Below are positions 1 through 15,900 of a DNA stretch of 64,000 nucleotides, in pieces. The DNA is from Lamellibrachia columna (lineage: Eukaryota > Annelida > Polychaeta > Sabellida > Siboglinidae): the NCBI GenBank assembly GCA_963662155.1, contig OY759266.1, positions 54,369,510 to 54,433,509 of the forward strand, written 5' to 3'. The first letter of the stretch is position 1. Each line of letters begins with the position of its first letter. The notes below the pieces were generated by a model. That model worked only from the letters and a program-made list of their open reading frames with translations. It did no database searches and was not told the origin of the DNA. Both the position numbers and the translations under genes were made by a program.

Positions 1-734
1 GTACAGATACAAAACACACAGTAAAACCCTAGGAACAAAGACAATTACATTATATCAATAGTAGTCCTAATGTAACACATACAGTATATTAATTTAAATA
101 AATGTCGGCTGCAAAATGTGACCACTGTGGCGTCACCAATCTGGAAAACTATAAACATTTAAAAGTACTTATTCAGAGAGTGCAGGGGATCTGATAATTA
201 GTACACTTTGCACGAAAACCAAGGTTACACACAAAAATATTCAAATAACCCCACCCCTGCATGACACAGGTACACCTACAGTCATGTCTTGGTTACCCCT
301 TCTTCAATAATCCGTTCTTTCAGTAAATTGCATCTTTTGAATGGGAATGATCTCAATACACTATAAACTGCATTTTTAATCCGTTTTTTCATGATTTCGT
401 TTTGGCACACTGTTTTGGCCGGAAGAAACTGTAATACGATTCACTTAACCAGTTTGTTTTATTTATATCACTCAAAGCTTCATGTAATAAGCAATAAAAT
501 AATAAAGTAGACATTTTATGATGCATTACATGTGTATTACTGATAATTATAGCATGGGCGAAAATAGGGTGTTTCACTAATCTGCACGATCTGTTTATCA
601 AGCCAAAAATATTGGGAACCAAAGTATGCAGATAAACGAGACATGACTGTAATTAAAACGCTATGGAGCCCACCCTGAAAATTACACTTATAATTATATG
701 CAAATGAAGAAAGGCGCTGTACAGGGGTACTCAC
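1..734. other. P4HA intron, nothing recognised
   Basis: AT-rich sequence downstream of the last visible P4HA exon. The short open frames on the minus strand match no P4HA segment expected next and no other family I recognise. Confidence 0.6.
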
Positions 735-905
735 TCGAGGTTTCGCCAATTCTTTCACTTTCGCTATCTCAGCGTCTGTGATGAGGTTGTGGTAGATGAC
801 AATCCTGGGGTCAAGATACATGACCTCCTCTCTCAGGGGGTTGATGTAGAACATGGGGTGATGACGTCTGTACTGACACGTCAACTTGTGTGCATGCTCA
901 TAGAC
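735..905 (-). CDS. P4HA: P4HA last visible exon, entry to the catalytic domain
   Basis: This exon has 57 codons in phase 0. The acceptor is ccctgcag and the donor gtgagt follows the codons for AKPR. The peptide begins VYEHAHKLTCQYR, matching the family's CRGEG...LFCRYH region, and runs into ITDAEIAKVKELAKPR. The next exon should resume at the position of LRRAT in vertebrate P4HA. No such exon is seen in 1-734, which reads as intron. Confidence 0.93.
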
Positions 906-3900
906 CTGCAGGGTGCCAACAGATAGAAGGTAGGTCACATTAGCAGCCATTGTCAAATGAAACAGGGTCAATAAAGGTTTTCATTAGAAGAATTATACAT
1001 GAATAGACATTGTCATTTTACCACAACTATAAAAGTTAACGTTACAGCAACCACCAGGGAGGGGGGTTAAATAGAAAATTTCTATTCATTTATTCTGATG
1101 AACATTTTTCACAAAGAATTATACATTTTTCACAGCCTGATATTTGTTCTGTTCTAATGTATGTACATAAGTTATCTTGAGAATTTTCCAGGACTTAGTG
1201 TCCACCAATAATTTGACACCAAACAAATCTCCAGGGTGCAATGAACTGGTTTAAAATGTTATGGGCACTGTACCGAGTGTGTGCGTGTATTATACAGAGT
1301 GGCATTCCGAGAACACTCGAGGCCATATTGAGAGTATATTACAACGGTTCATCTATATATGTTAAACCACAGAGAAACGTGTTAACAATTGAGAAGTTAG
1401 AAAAAAAACTGTAAGAAACGAAAACAAATTTTCAATCTTTAAACAAGAAAAGAAAACAAATATTGAGCCACGGCATGCTGCAACTCACGTGTGTCTCCTC
1501 TCCTCGACACAGAGCCTCATAGGCTGAGAAGTCAGATGACCGTCGGTACTCGTCCAACTGTCGCTTGTTCTTGAACACGTCTGTTTCGACCTCACCAGTG
1601 TCGCCACCTGCCGACTCATGCTTCTTCTTCTCTTCCTCCGCGATCATCTCCTCATAATACTTCTTGTTGTTCTTAGCACGCATGTGAATCGGATCTGAAA
1701 TCAGATGGGTCTGCCTACTTCAACTTCACCAGTGTGGACCAGACATTCGTAACTGAAATGTTTGCATACATGAATCTGTTTGCTTTCAGAATGGCTTCAA
1801 GAATGAAACAGGCAGACCTAGCTGGCCATTTAATTTCCTCATTTCGAAAGTTAACAAATCAACTATTTTTGTAAAGTATACACATGTTCTCTCTCACTTT
1901 ACCACTTTACCACTCTCCCCGGTCAGCCCTCAAATACTCAAGGAGATGTTTGACGATTACCACAGTGTCCTATGCACCAGCGGTGTACTTTTATCTTGAT
2001 TTATTTATTCAATATAAAAATGTGACAAAAGTACATTGAACTATAAGTACATTGAACTATAAGGATGACACAAGAAAGTACATTGAACTATAAGGATGAC
2101 ACAAGAAAGTGCAAGTACTTATATCCTTTGTGTTCCTTAGACACGGCACAGATATACATAGATTATGACAAGAGTAACAGAAACTAAAACAATAATAAGT
2201 ATATAAAATAAATAAAATGTTTAAATATACAAAAGTATCACCAAAAGATAATAATAATGGTATTTATACAGAAGCTTTACCTAAGTCATAAAGATATTTA
2301 AATACGTGTATGTACTATTTAACTAAAATAGTAAAAAAAGTACCACAGACAGTGACAAAAGACATTAATAAAATGACATTCATAAAGAAGTACCTGATCA
2401 TTAAGATATTAAATAGAAACCATTTGACTAAAACAAAGTACAAAAGAATGACATATGTAAATTAATAGTAGATAAAAAATCTAGCCTTCTGGTTACCACG
2501 CATATAGAAAGTCAAATACAGAGCAATGAGCACATAGTATTCCTATTATGCTAATATAGCAACTACAAAGCCAAGTTACTGTAAAATGACGAATGCTTTT
2601 CTCCTAACAGTTACTCTGAATTGTCAGTACAAATGTTAACAGTCTACATTATCAACAGCATAAAGCCAGATGATCTGCGAACCCTCATAATTTTTCACAT
2701 TGTCAGTTCGTCTGCCACCAATGGCAGTGTTGCCATAATGGCTGCAAGAACGTTAGTACAATGCCAAATAACATGAACGTTTAACACACATCATCAACAA
2801 GCTTACAGCACAATGATTTAAAGCAGATATTAGTATTTTCAGTGATGCAACATTTACTTTCAACGGCTGCCTTTGACATCAGCAAAGTACAACTAGCTGC
2901 ATATAATCTGGTTCTCTGTTTATCCCTTACGAGTCACTGGTAAGAGGTCCTTCTAGATGTTACTCAACTTCAAAAAAAAATGTAAAAATTCAAAGGGAAA
3001 GGCGTGATAGCACGTGTAACACTGGCATGCTTGTATGGTCTTGAGACAGATGTACTGACAGAGCATGTGTAACACCGGCATGCCTGTGTGGTCTTGAGAC
3101 AGTGGCACTGACAGAGCGTGTGTAACACTGGCATGCCTGTGTAGTCTTGAGACAGTGGCACTGACAGAGCGTGTGTAACACCGGCATGCCTGTGTGGTCT
3201 TGAGACAGTGGCACTGACAGAGCGTGTGTAACACCGGCATGCCTGTGTGGTCTTGAGACAGTGGCACTGACAGAGCGTGTGTAACACCGGCATGCCTGTG
3301 TGGTCTTGAGACAGTGGCACTGACAGAGCGTGTGTAACACCGGCATGCCTGTGTGGTCTTGAGACAGTGGCACTGACAGAGCGTGTGTAACACCGGCATG
3401 CATGTGTGGTCTTGAGACAGTGGCACTGACAGAGCGTGTGTAACACTGGCATGCATGTGTGGTCTTGAGACAGTGGCACTGACAGAGCGTGTGTAACACC
3501 GGCATGCCTGTGTGGTCTTGAGACAGTGGCACTGACAGAGCGTGTGTAACACCGGCATGCCTGTGTGGTCTTGAGACAGTGGCACTGACAGAGCGTGTGT
3601 AACACCGGCATGCCTGTGTGGTCTTGAGACAGTGGCACTGACAGAGCGTGTGTAACACCGGCATGCCTGTGTGGTCTTGAGACAGTGGCACTGACAGAGC
3701 GTGTGTAACACCGGCATGCCTGTGTGGTCTTGAGACAGTGGCACTGACAGAGCGTGTGTAACACCGGCATGCCTGTGTGGTCTTGAGACAGTGGCACTGA
3801 CAGAGCGTGTGTAACACCGGCATGCCTGTGTGGTCTTGAGACAGTGGCACTGACAGAGCGTGTGTAACACCGGCATGCCTGTGTGGTCTTGAGACAGTGG

Positions 3901-6900
3901 CACTGACAGAGCGTGTGTAACACCGGCATGCCTGTGTGGTCTTGAGACAGTGGCACTGACAGAGCGTGTGTAACACTGGCATGCATGTGTGGTCTTGAGA
4001 CAGTGGCACTGACAGAGCGTGTGTAACACTGGCATGCCTGTGTGGTCTTGAGACAGTGGCACTGACAGAGCGTGTGTAACACCGGCATGCCTGTGTGGTC
4101 TTGAGACAGTGGCACTGACAGAGCGTGTGTAACACTGGCATGTCTGTGTGGTCTTGAGACAGTGGCACTGACAGAGCGTGTGTAACACTGGCATGCATGT
4201 GTGGTCTTGAGACAGTGGCACTGACAGAGCGTGTGTAACACCGGCATGCATGTGTGGTCTTGAGACAGTGGCACTGACAGAGCGTGTGTAACACCGGCAT
4301 GCCTGTGTGGTCTTGAGACAGTGGCACTGACAGAGCGTGTGTAACACCGGCATGCCTGTGTGGTCTTGAGACAGTGGCACTGACAGAGCGTGTGTAACAC
4401 CGGCATGCCTGTGTGGTCTTGAGACAGTGGCACTGACAGAGCGTGTGTAACACTGGCATGCCTGTGTGGTCTTGAGACAGTGGCACTGACAGAGCGTGTG
4501 TAACACTGGCATGCCTGTGTGGTCTTGAGACAGTGGCACTGACAGAGCGTGTGTAACACTGGCATGCCTGTGTGGTCTTGAGACAGTGGCACTGACAGAG
4601 TGTGTGTAACACTGGCATGCCTGTGTGGTCTTGAGACAGTGGCACTGACAGAGCGTGTGTAACACTGGCATGCCTGTGTGGTCTTGAGACAGTGGCACTG
4701 ACAGAGCGTGTGTAACACCGGCATGCCTGTGTGGTCTTGAGACAGTGGCACTGACAGAGCGTGTGTAACACCGGCATGCCTGTGTGGTCTTGAGACAGTG
4801 GCACTGACAGAGCGTGTGTAACACCGGCATGCCTGTGTGGTCTCGAGACAGTGGCACTGACAGAGCGTGTGTAACACCGGCATGCCTGTGTGGTCTCGAG
4901 ACAGTGGCACTGACAGAGCGTGTGTAACACCGGCATGCCTGTGTGGTCTCGAGACAGTGGCACTGACAGAGCGTGTGTAACACCGGCATGCCTGTGTGGT
5001 CTTGAGACAGTGGCACTGACAGAGCGTGTGTAACACCGGCATGCCTGTGTGGTCTTGAGACAGTGGCACTGACAGAGCGTGTGTAACACCGGCATGCCTG
5101 TGTGGTCTCGAGACAGTGGCACTGACAGAGCGTGTGTAACACTGGCATGCCTGTGTGGTCTTGAGACAGTGGCACTGACAGAGCGTGTGTAACACCGGCA
5201 TGCCTGTGTGGTCTTGAGACAGTGGCACTGACAGAGCGTGTGTAACACTGGCATGCCTGTGTGGTCTTGAGACAGTGGCACTGACAGAGCGTGTGTAACA
5301 CTGGCATGCCTGTGTGGTCTCGAGACAGTGGCACTGACAGAGCGTGTGTAACACTGGCATGCCTGTGTGGTCTCGAGACAGTGGCACTGACAGAGCGTGT
5401 GTAACACTGGCATGCCTGTGTGGTCTCGAGACAGTGGCACTGACAGAGCGTGTGTAACACTGGCATGCCTGTGTGGTCTTGAGACAGTGGCACTGACAGA
5501 GCGTGTGTAACACTGGCATGCCTGTGTGGTCTTGAGACAGTGACATAGAAACAACAACAGAAGCTGCAAGTTTGTAAGAACAGCTGGGTCACTTAACTGA
5601 AAGACCTGAGGGAAGAGATTGGGATGCAGTCAGCCTAACGGGAAGAACTGCAAAAAGCCGGATAATGTGGGCAGGTCAGTTGATGTGGATGGAGGAGGGC
5701 TGACTACCAAAGGGAGCAGAGCTGGGAAAACAGCTAGACCACAGGAAAAGGGGAAAACGACAATTAAAATGGGAAGACTGAGTTAAGTAGGTTGTGGGAA
5801 AGGTGGAGGAGGAGAAAATGCGGAGGGGAAAGGCTGCCGACAGGGAGACATGGAAAAGGACAACCAAAGCAGTGAAAGAGTACAAGCACCCGCCGGCCTC
5901 ACCCTTTTAGAAAGGGAACCACGAGGAAGGCCAGAGCAGTACACAGGCCTAAGTGCTCAATTTGACTGGTCAGACGATTCCCAATTATGAAACTTCATAT
6001 AGACACATAGAGCGTTAAATGAAACTAACCCTGCTTGCCTATAATTTGGAAGCCACCAATCCCATTACCAACCCCTCCCCATATTACAAAAAAAAAACTT
6101 AAGATGCTGGTTTCAACACAGACACAGCTAGAGTATCAAACACTGGGTCTTGATTTGCTTGATTAATTTCTAGGACCACACACCTGCATATTTCTGACTG
6201 AAACCGAATGGCAATATTTAGTATGAAGTCAGTTTCTGATTATACAAGCTGGCAATAGCTGACCATCAGAAAATTACACATTTGAGCCACTATATTAAAT
6301 GTCTAGCGTGAATCTTAAATATACTGAGAACAATATTTGCAAGGCATACATACGGAGTGACGGGATCAGCATTGCTCCATGGATGTTGCGGCTGCCTGTA
6401 TTGAAAATGGCTGTCTGAAGTACGTATTTACCCAAACACAAACTGACAACACCAGGATTTTCGCTGACACATTCCACGCATTACAATTTTAAAGCTGCTT
6501 CCACAACTCATTTAGTCCATGGTGAATCAGGTTCATTTAGTCCATTGTGAATCAGGTTCGCTGATGTTCAGATCTGTAGCATGTGAATAGTTTAAGTAAT
6601 GTGCAGTCGGTTTAATAAAAGACTGCACACTTTTGTTAAAATCATCGAAAGAATTGACTTTGATCGTGAGATCGGGTGACCTGCAAGTCTGAACAGCATT
6701 ATATCATAATAAATAGAGGTGGAGCCACATTTGCCCCATTTTCGTTAAATTTTGTCTTAGCCCTGTCAAAAGTAATTTACTAGTTTGTCCGACAGTTTCA
6801 TCAAAATTAAATATCACATTTGTACAAATGAACTAGTATATCGTGGTTTGTTTTTTGCAAAATGATTCTAAAATGTGACAAGCTAAAATTTGAATTGCAG

Positions 6901-9900
6901 AAGCAGCTTAAAATGTCACATGGTAACAAACTTAATGTTTGAATTTTATTATATTTCTTCACATGCAAATAATGCACAAAAGAAGACTCACCCAAGACGA
7001 GCAGTTCATTGGTGAGGTTCAGGGCATGTTTCAGGTTGCCTTGCTGTCAACAACAAGCAGAAAGGTCAGCAAGAATATGGACCCTAAAATACTTTTCCTT
7101 TTTAAGTTCAGTACAACACTATTGCCAATGGTGTATTTAGATCTCGGAAAAGGGGGCCACGTTTAGCCACCCATTAGTTTGCCAGGCCACCATGTAGTGG
7201 CACAACAGATCACAACAAATATAACAATCACAATTACAGCAAAATTTCGAAACCATAATCAATTACAATTAAAAATGTTTGCTGTAATCAATTACAATTA
7301 CATAATTGGACCCAGCCCTGCTCCTATGTTATCATCTTCCGCTACTGACAAGCAAACAAACTCTCTTTTAAAGAAATATATGCGTCGTGTAAATTAAAAG
7401 AACTATGGAGTCCACCAGGAGTAAAATCAAACTGGAAGTTAGTGAAAAGAGTTACTGATGAGACCACTTTAGGAATGGCTCATTGAAGTGTCTAAAGCAA
7501 AACCGCACAAACAGAAACATGACTGAGTGGTATCATTTCCAGCTGTTACCAGTGGCATATTATTTGGTCAATTGACGTATGTGGCACTTACAAGATAGGT
7601 AGAGTAGGCAAGGTAATCTAGTAAAAGGGCCTCATCAAGACTTGATTGTTCTTGGGAACGCTCTATATCTAGTGCATGTTGCATCCACATGACGGCGTGA
7701 TAGTAGTCTCTGTCATTGTATGCTGTACGACCAATCTCAAAGCACTCCTCGGCTGCAGCAGATGATAAGTGTACTCACAACAATAACAGCAATTGTTGCT
7801 CTCATACCAAACCTTAGTTAGAAGACTACTGCTGTAACATAATTATCGTGATTACATCTGATGGTGTCTCTGACAGTAGCTGTCTCTCTTTTTGAACAAA
7901 AATGGACAGGAGTTAAACTTAGAAAACACTTGTAACCTTTCACGCGGTACAAAGCCAATGTCAAACAATCCTAGAATATAGAGATACTGTGTATTTCTAT
8001 ACTACTACACAGAAATTGTGGTAATTCCACACCAGTCAGGGGCAAGTTGAAAAGAATATTTCCAAAAGCTTCACAGAACTTAGACTAAACATGTCACAGA
8101 ACTTAGACTAAACAGTTTCCGGTTTCTCATCAGAAGTATGTTGATGATGGTGTCTCTATTCTCAACTATCAACAATTTTACAAATGCACTAAATGTATTG
8201 TTACATACCTTCCAAGAAATGTACAAACAAAAGGTGCAAAGATGAATTTGCAAAATAAAAATCAATTTCTACATAAAATTAATGAAACGTACTTCACGCC
8301 AGAGAGAACGACCATGCAACTTAGGACTTAAAAGATATGTCGAATGAGCTACGTGGCAACACTTCATCTATTTTCAAATGTGTACGCTGATGAGAAACTG
8401 GACATATTTTTAACATGCCTTAGTCATTCTTTTTATTGGTGAAGATCCAAAGAGCCAGCCAGTCTGATATTCCACAGTCATAAACATAACCAAAACTGTT
8501 GTGACTGGTGCAGTGCCTCACATGATGATATCACATGATAACGTCAAACATTTCATAATTTCATTAAACACCAAAAACAGTCAACAGTACTGGTTGTGAA
8601 CTAACAAATAACACTTGTGTCATTTCTATGTTTTATCAACTGGAGACCAATCAGACAAAAACTAGTTTTACAACAAAAACAACAAGGCAGATTTATGCAC
8701 ACTTGTTAGCTAAAATTGTTAACACTTGGATAATTAATAATGGGTGGGATTACTGAGCACAGCACCAGTGCTGCAAAACATTTATCTTCGAGTCTTCCTT
8801 GTCAACGTGTCTATGTTGAAGCACTCACAGGACAGGATGATGTAATTGGAAACCTTCCCACGTGTGCACAGGAAGGTCAGGAAGGATACATCAGTATCTG
8901 TCAACCTCCTGGCTAGTGTAACCCAGTAAGAACTAGCTAGACAGTCAGCCCCGACAGTCACACCAGATGCACTGCTCTCACAGCATGACAAGTCATGGAC
9001 AAAAAAGTGACTGCCTTAGCAAAGCTTTCCAGAAAGTCATAAATTACACCCACTGAACAAGTGCAGGCATTCACAGGTTACACAGCTAACATTATGGTCT
9101 GAAAGGCAAAAATGGCAGAGTAGCTCATGTGCAATACGTACGTTTTAGGTTTCCCAGCATGGATGCACACAGTAGTTAATGGTAATTTGACGAACATTAA
9201 CTACTTTTATATTTTTATTCTGCTGTTGTCAAATGGCCCTAAGGTGTCTGGGGTGGGTATTCTGTGCTTGTTTTGAATTGAATAATTCCAGTAGAAGGAT
9301 AGTAAGATAAACGAACCATTTCTTCATAGAGTGTTGTTGAAACACTATATAATATTCCAGAATAACAAAACTAAAGAGTTTTTTCATTTATTGGTGATGC
9401 TTCATGATTTTTAAATATTTCTTTAAATGACAAATGTTAATGTAATTTTGAGAAACCCATATAAGTAAATGACATACATATAAGTAAATGACATACATAT
9501 AAGTAAATGACATACATATAAGTAAATGACATACACATAAGTAAATGACATACATATAAGTAAATGACATACATATAAGTGTCAGCATATTTTGGTTAAC
9601 ATGAACAACTGACAGCTGCTGCAGCATCCGAGAAAAGCTAGCTGAAAGTTGAATGATGGCCAAAAATGACATTTTAAAGCCGATCCTCTACCAATGGTTC
9701 TATAATGCGGTAATATTTTGTTGACAGATACAATTTTCTACCTGTGAGTTCAGGTGAGTTCTTCACACCCCTCAGGTGACCTTTGGCGATCTGTTCTGTT
9801 TTCAGCGCGTAGACGTCCTGCAGACGGAGCAGAGCAGAGGCAGCCCCAGTGAGATCATCAGAGTTTGGGAAACATGACGTCTTGTCCTCCAGTTTCGCAA

Positions 9901-12900
9901 GAAACCCTAACAACAGAAACTGGGTTCATTCAATTGAACACCTTCACCTTCACCTTCTACAATGGTAGTCACAACAGTGCATGGCTCGATACTAATACCT
10001 AAATCATTACAAATGTGTGCGTGCATGCGTGCGTGTGTGCGTGTGTGTACTTATATGTATGTGCTGACGAAGTTAGAAGTTATTATAGTGATCATGTGAC
10101 AGTTGATTTTCACATTAGTAGAGTGCATTCCACGATAACGACATTTAATCTAATCTAATCTTAGTTTTCTTGACTTTATTATAAATTTTACACTTTATTT
10201 TCATATATGAGATAATAAATTAAATAAATTAGTTTTTATGGATTTTTTAAATACAAAATTTATGTTTTCTAAAATAGATAACATATGAGAGACAATGAGA
10301 AGTGTGTCCCTTGCATTCCTAATTTTTTTTTCATTGCTAAGGAGAATTTGGAATTCAACATGGCGCCATTTTGGGAGTTCAACAGCAGTTTTAACATAAT
10401 TATTATTTCAACATTCACAGCAGAGGCAGCAGACGTGCATTGTTCAATCTAGGATGCACCTCTGTGCCATTGATGCAATATTTTAAAGATTGGTCTAATC
10501 GAATTGCATGAATGCTTGAATCAGGCATTTGGCACACAATAAATTAGTCAATGTGCCCTAGCAAAAAGCAATCCTACATAAAATGATAAATTGCCAAGAA
10601 ACACCCCTTCACTTATTCAACATGTGTGGAGTTATTGTGCAATTTTGTTAGCCAAGACTCAACAGCAAATAAAACACTGTTTGATTGGTCACCCGCTTAA
10701 GTAGCGCTGCCATTAACTGTTGATTCCAGTCTGCTAGACTGTTAGGTGTTAAACTCTGTGCTAGCACCGAATGGAAAGGAGTCAATGTTGACAAACTGAA
10801 TAGTAGACCAGTCAATCTGTGGTTTGACCTATACAAAATTGCAATATAAATGCAGTTCTATTACCGAGTCTCGTGACAACCCCATCCAGTAGTCTCATGA
10901 AAACCCCACCCAGTAGTCTCATGACAACCCCACCCAGTAGCAATCACTATGTTGAAGTCGAAGGAGGTAAATATGCACTGATTTGGCATCACAGCAGCAA
11001 AGTAGTCCAACATTTCCTGGAATCACTGTAGATGCAGTCTCCATCAGTTATGATTTGATGAACTGGAGGAATTAACCAATCATTTCCATATACTGCAACC
11101 AGAGACATGCAGTTGGGTGACATGCCATTGCAGCCTTTGGTCTTGTGGAATTTCAGCCTGCATTTCACTTGTCTCTGTTTCCCTCAGATTCTCTACCGCT
11201 TTGTGCTCTTCCACGGCTGTTGGCTCTCCGTTCTCAGCCATGTGGACGTCTGGATGGGGGACATCAAATAGCCGAGCATATGCCACATGGTGTTTTGACC
11301 ATACACAACTTCAAACAGTTCTTCAACACCTGATGCTGACATCACATTGCCCGTGCAACTAAGAAAATTAATCTCTGTGTGGAATCCATGAAGACACAGG
11401 ATAATGGAGCACAAGTCTCCGTCACTAGGTTCGCTAGCAACAAATAACTGGGCCTTCCACCACAAAGGAGCCCTGGTCAAATGTGAGGATAGGCTTCGGT
11501 TGATGTCTAACACGTTCAGTTGCCATATATTTCATTGTTGAATAGAAATAGTTCATGCCACTTGCGTACATGTCTATCACTGGTAAACAAACATGGCTGA
11601 CGCTTTGTATTATATGAGATACCAATGGTCACCCATCAACAGGATTTGCTTTGCATTAAATGTTTTATTATTATTTTAGCACAGACGACCAATGTATTCT
11701 TCATACAATTGAATTCCCCAGCAGCTGTCACTTTGTGGTCAACAAACGCCATATTTTCTTCACTTAAACCACAACATTACTAATATTTCTACCTGGGCAC
11801 AAACTATAATTTATTGATTTTTCGGGCGTGAGGTTGTAAAGCTTACATTATTATAAAATGGATCAAACTAATAATCTTGCAAAAGTAGGAATGCAGAGTA
11901 ACTGTATATATATTTATGACACCAGAACTTGTTAAACCGAGACACTTCTCTGCAACTACATCAGCAATATTGACCTGGTGGTCATGAGTAACTGTATATG
12001 TATTTATGACATCAGAACTTGTTAAACCGTGACATTACTATATAATGAATCAAACTATTAATCTCGCAAAAGTAGGAATGCAGTGTAATTGCATATTTAC
12101 GACATCATAACTTGTCACTTAAACAGTTATTTATTTTGCATTATTATAATAAAACTGCCAAACATCGCCGATCTTTACCCATAATTTCTCATAGTGCTTG
12201 GATTACATCCAGACCATGTTGAATGGCTGGATGGGGCCATATTATGCATGCATCCATATATGATTTTTTCATGACATACTGCATGTGTGGAAAGGTGGCT
12301 CTTCTATAGCGAGTATTCTTTGTAGAAGGGGTGGCCGTACAAGAAAAGAATACTGTAGGTATACATAGTCATATTGACATAAAATATTTCCGGCTTAGAT
12401 TGACTGGAAACCTGAAAGGTGGCCTTTGTGCCAACTTGAACAATCAAAAATGCAATGAAATTTAAAAAACCGCTGACAAACAATTATCTAAAAGCATGGC
12501 AAAAATCTAGAAGGTATTAAACGTCAACAACAATTAGCAATAAAAGGGATGTCTAGAAGCACTGCTGCTATTTCAGATTACATTAAAAAGCTTTTGATTT
12601 GGCTGACTTTCAACTTGCACCCACATAACTATGCAGGCATCGTATTTGTTGTACTTTGGAAACAGTATATTAGTATATTACTATCTGTTATTAAACTAAT
12701 TAGCGTTATATAGTTTAAAGTATTATTAACCGATGCAGACTTAGAAGCCGACGTCCCCCCAAGTAATTTGCAGTATGCCTGCTGGAAACTGACAACTCTC
12801 ATACTAATTAATGTTATACATCAAATTAAAGTTAAAATAATATGCTTAATAACTGTCGATGGTGGAATGCGAGCAGCTTCTTGTATGTAACATTACGGAA

Positions 12901-15900
12901 AATTTAATTAATTGTCGTCTCATTCCCACCATCGTAATATTGTCTACAACTTCTTAAAACATCACTAAAATAACATACAACACATACATATTTTTAATAT
13001 TCCTGAAATGTGTTTTAACGGCTTCCCAAACAATTATCATATTTAACTGAATCGTACAAATAATTAATTCTATGACATTGTAAGAGAGCATCTGGTACTA
13101 CAATTACATTACTTAACTAACTGAAGTAGTAGAAAACTTAGTGCATGCCCAGCCACCAAAATAATTTGTCATGCAATGGGTAAAATGGCCTACATTTGCA
13201 TGCTGTCAAAATCGTCAAATGTGACAGACAATATATAAAACATTAATGAACTGGAATGACATGAAAGGTATGGTAGTTGTGAGAACTGGTGCAAAGCTGC
13301 TTAAGTATGTGTTGGCCATCTGCCCAACAATTCCAAAACAGTGAGCCATTTGTTTAGTTGATGCATACCTAGGCATGGGACAGTATCTCAATGGCAACAT
13401 AATGTCATTTATGTTCAAGTACAGAAGTTCCTGCCATTGATGACACCACAATGTTATGACTCAACATGAACATCATTTATGACTGCTTTCCCCCTGACCA
13501 GATGGATGGTTAAAGCCTTGTAACTTCCACAACTATAACTTTCCCCCTGACCAGATGGATGGTTAAAGCCTTGTAACTTCCACAACTATAACTTTCCCCC
13601 TGACCAGATGGATGGTTAAAGCCTTGTAACTTCCACAACTATAACTTTCCCCCTGACCAGATGGATGGTTAAAGCCTTGTAACTTCCACAACTATAACTT
13701 TTCCCCTGACCAGATGTATGGTTAAAGCCTTGTAACTTCCACAACTATAACTTTCCCCCTGACCAGATGTATGGTTAAAGCCTTGTAACTTCCACAACTA
13801 TAACTTTCCCCCTGACCAGATGGATGGTTAAAGCCTTGTAACTTCCACAACTATAACTTTTCCCCTGACCAGATGGATGGTGAAAGCCTTGTAACTTCCA
13901 CAACTATAACTTTCCCCATGACCAGATGGATGGTTAAAGCCTTGTAACTTCCACAACTATAACTTTCCCCCTGACCAGATGGATGGTTAAAGCCTTGTAA
14001 CTTCCACAACTATAACTTTCCCCCTGACCAGATGTATGGTTAAAGCCTTGTAACTTCCACAACTATAACTTTCCCCCTGACCAGATGGATGGTTAAAGCC
14101 TTGTAACTTCCACAACTATAACTTTCCCCCTGACCAGATGGATGGTTAAAGCCTTGTAACTTCCACAACTATAACTTTCCCCCTGACCAGATGGATGGTT
14201 AAAGCCTTGTAACTTCCACAACTATAACTTTCCCCCTGACCAGATGGATGGTTAAAGCCTTGTAACTTCCACAACTATAACTTTCCCCCTGACCAGATGG
14301 ATGGTTAAAGCCTTGTAACTTCCACAACTATAACTTTCCCCCTGACCAGATGGATGGTTAAAGCCTTGTAACTTCCACAACTATAACTTTTCCCCTGACC
14401 AGATGTATGGTTAAAGCCTTGTAACTTCCACAACTATAACTTTCCCCCTGACCAGATGTATGGTTAAAGCCTTGTAACTTCCACAACTATAACTTTCCCC
14501 CTGACCAGATGGATGGTTAAAGCCTTGTAACTTCCACAACTATAACTTTTCCCCTGACCAGATGGATGGTTAAAGCCTTGTAACTTCCACAACTATAACT
14601 TTCCCCCTGACCAGATGTATGGTTAAAGCCTTGTAACTTCCACAACTATAACTTTCCCCCTGACCAGATGGATGGTTAAAGCCTTGTAACTTCCACAACT
14701 ATAACTTTCCCCCTGACCAGATGGATGGTTAAAGCCTTGTAACTTCCACAACTATAACTTTTCCCCTGACCAGATGGATGGTGAAAGCCTTGTAACTTCC
14801 ACAACTATAACTTTCCCCATGACCAGATGGATGGTTAAAGCCTTGTAACTTCCACAACTATAACTTTCCCCCTGACCAGATGGATGGTTAAAGCCTTGTA
14901 ACTTCCACAACTATAACTTTTCCCCTGACCAGATGTATGGTTAAAGCCTTGTAACTTCCACAACTATAACTTTCCCCCTGACCAGATGTATGGTTAAAGC
15001 CTTGTAACTTCCACAACTATAACTTTCCCCCTGACCAGATGGATGGTTAAAGCCTTGTAACTTCCACAACTATAACTTTCCCCCTGACCAGATGGATGGT
15101 TAAAGCCTTGTAACTTCCACAACTATAACTTTTCCCCTGACCAGATGGATGGTGAAAGCCTTGTAACTTCCACAACTATAACTTTCCCCATGACCAGATG
15201 GATGGTTAAAGCCTTGTAACTTCCACAACTATAACTTTCCCCCTGTTCCAGATGGATGGTTAAAGCCTTGTAACTTCCACAACTATAACTTTCCCCCTGA
15301 CCAGATGTATGGTTAAAGCCTTGTAACTTCCATAACTATAACTTTCCCCCTGACCAGATGGATGGTTAAAGCCTTGTAACTTCCACAACTATAACTTTTC
15401 CCCTGACCAGATGGATGGTTAAAGCCTTGTAACTTCCACAACTATAACTTTCCCCCTGATGACTGCTTTCTCACTTTGATAACAACAATTCTGGTTCATA
15501 ATAGCACCACTCAACAAAAGAAATAAAAAATTCCAACTGGCAACAGGTTAGCAGTAATCTCCCAAATCATAGTCAACACTATAAAATGTTTGAGAAACTG
15601 TCCCAAAGCATTTTTGCCACCTTTTCTACTGAAAAGTGACTGCTTGTTGACGAACTCAAAGAATGAATCATGAACAAAAAAGATAACAGAAAATGCCAAG
15701 CTATACATCTGACATGCAAAGACATCTCCGCTGTGTACCGTCAACATTTGATTGCGCTAGATTCACTAGTTAATCGCCAGGATTATCTTAATACAAACTG
15801 CTGTGTCCTCTGGCTGATGGTGGTCATTCGGCTACTCTGTAGAGGGGCCAGTGGCAACCGTTCTAGGATCTGTTTCGTTAAATACATTTTGTTGGATTTT

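Noticed and set aside
2953..5592. Three minus-strand ORFs of about 860-880 codons in all three frames
   Set aside because: They are the antisense of a 53-bp tandem repeat with no stops. The period is not a multiple of 3, so each frame reads the same peptides in rotation. No start, splice or domain context exists, and the sense strand is LINE-derived.
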